Source: Aureimonas phyllosphaerae (lineage in GTDB: Bacteria > Pseudomonadota > Alphaproteobacteria > Rhizobiales > Rhizobiaceae). From it: a stretch of 64,000 nucleotides of DNA. The notes beneath the pieces were generated by a model that did no database searches, was not told the origin of the DNA, and saw nothing but the letters and a program-made list of their open reading frames with translations. Shown piece after piece: positions 63,779-64,000 of this stretch; positions within the stretch are counted from its first letter, which is position 1, and every line of letters begins with the position of its first letter. The stretch lies in NCBI RefSeq assembly GCF_900113065.1, contig NZ_FOOA01000003.1, forward strand, positions 62,001-126,000, given 5' to 3'. The translations under genes and the position numbers were made by a program.

Positions 63779-64000
63779 GGCACGGCTCCGAGAACCGCCG
63801 AAAGATATTGCGAAGGGTGCAGGACCTGATGGGCCGCCTGCATCGACAAGCCGGCGAGCGGCTGCGGCCAGATGCCGATCGCGATCACGAAGACGCAGAG
63901 CGCGACGAGCGGGATCGTCGCCAGCGGCCGTCCGGGCGGCGGCGCCCGGAACGCGTCCTCGGCGGCGTGCGGCTCCGGGTCGGCCAGCGCCGGCAGCGGC
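63775..64000 (-). CDS. mrpD: Mrp-type Na+/H+ antiporter subunit D, 3' end only
   Basis: Only the last 75 codons are inside the window. The peptide has one hydrophobic segment ([20 protein letters not shown]) and ends [19 protein letters not shown], like the C-terminus of MrpD proton-translocating subunits. The stop overlaps the mrpE start (ATGA at 63775-63778). The identity rests mainly on operon order (D-E-F-G) and this tail. Confidence 0.8.
   Translation of the reverse strand, partial: PLPALADPEPHAAEDAFRAPPPGRPLATIPLVALCVFVIAIGIWPQPLAGLSMQAAHQVLHPSQYLSAVLGAVP

Overview
The window is high-GC DNA from an alphaproteobacterium, most probably a member of the Hyphomicrobiales (Rhizobiales). The evidence is gene content and order. 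There is a rhizobial-type glycerol-3-phosphate ABC operon (glpD-glpSTPQUV). There is also a flagellar locus with ftcR/rem, flaF, flbT, motC and motE, in the arrangement flgE-flgK-flgL-flaF-flbT-flgD-fliQ-flhA-fliR and flgB-flgC-fliE-flgG-flgA-flgI-motE-flgH-fliL-fliP. An lpiA-atvA acid-tolerance pair completes the picture. The genus cannot be fixed from the sequence. No tRNA, rRNA, insertion sequence, phage gene or CRISPR array was seen.

Region 1 (1-9068, + strand) is glycerol and glycerol-3-phosphate use: the 3' part of glpD, two ATPase subunits, two permeases, a small membrane protein, a binding protein and, after a strong palindrome, glycerol kinase. The two ATPases look complementary: each lacks a catalytic motif that the other keeps. 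Region 2 (9226-12764, - strand) holds a lone FAD-linked 2-hydroxyacid-type dehydrogenase and a cytoplasmic GAF-histidine kinase/NarL-type response regulator pair. Region 3 (12995-18410, + strand) is a ribose-type sugar ABC transporter ending in an SMP-30/gluconolactonase-like lactonase. It diverges from the two-component genes across a promoter region with a cluster of TTGCGG inverted repeats.

Region 4 (18423-54569) is a flagellar cluster of about 36 kb, nearly all on the - strand. Hairpins divide it into candidate transcription units. From right to left these are motA-fliM-(DUF6468-like)-fliN-fliG-flhB, an unknown gene, flgB...fliP, flagellin, fliF-fliH-motB-motC-fliK, ftcR, flgE...fliQ, flhA-fliR-(fliJ-like)-flgJ-flgN-(unknown membrane protein), and a large DUF1217 repeat protein. 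flgF-fliI diverge from motA. Together these encode basal body, export gate, hook, filament, rhizobial-type motor and regulators. fliD, fliA, flgM and chemotaxis genes are absent from the window. A CtrA-like TTAA-N7-TTAA box overlaps a 20-bp palindrome upstream of flgB.

Region 5 (54595-61361) has a membrane GGDEF-EAL protein with an intact EAL site, diverging from lpiA (MprF-type aminoacyl-phosphatidylglycerol synthase) and atvA (AcvB/VirJ-like serine hydrolase). Region 6 (61375-64000, - strand) has an SDR oxidoreductase and the end of an Mrp-type Na+/H+ antiporter operon (mrpD partial, mrpE, mrpF, mrpG) followed by a DUF423 membrane protein. Many operon genes are joined by 4-base ATGA or GTGA overlaps, which was used to choose starts.
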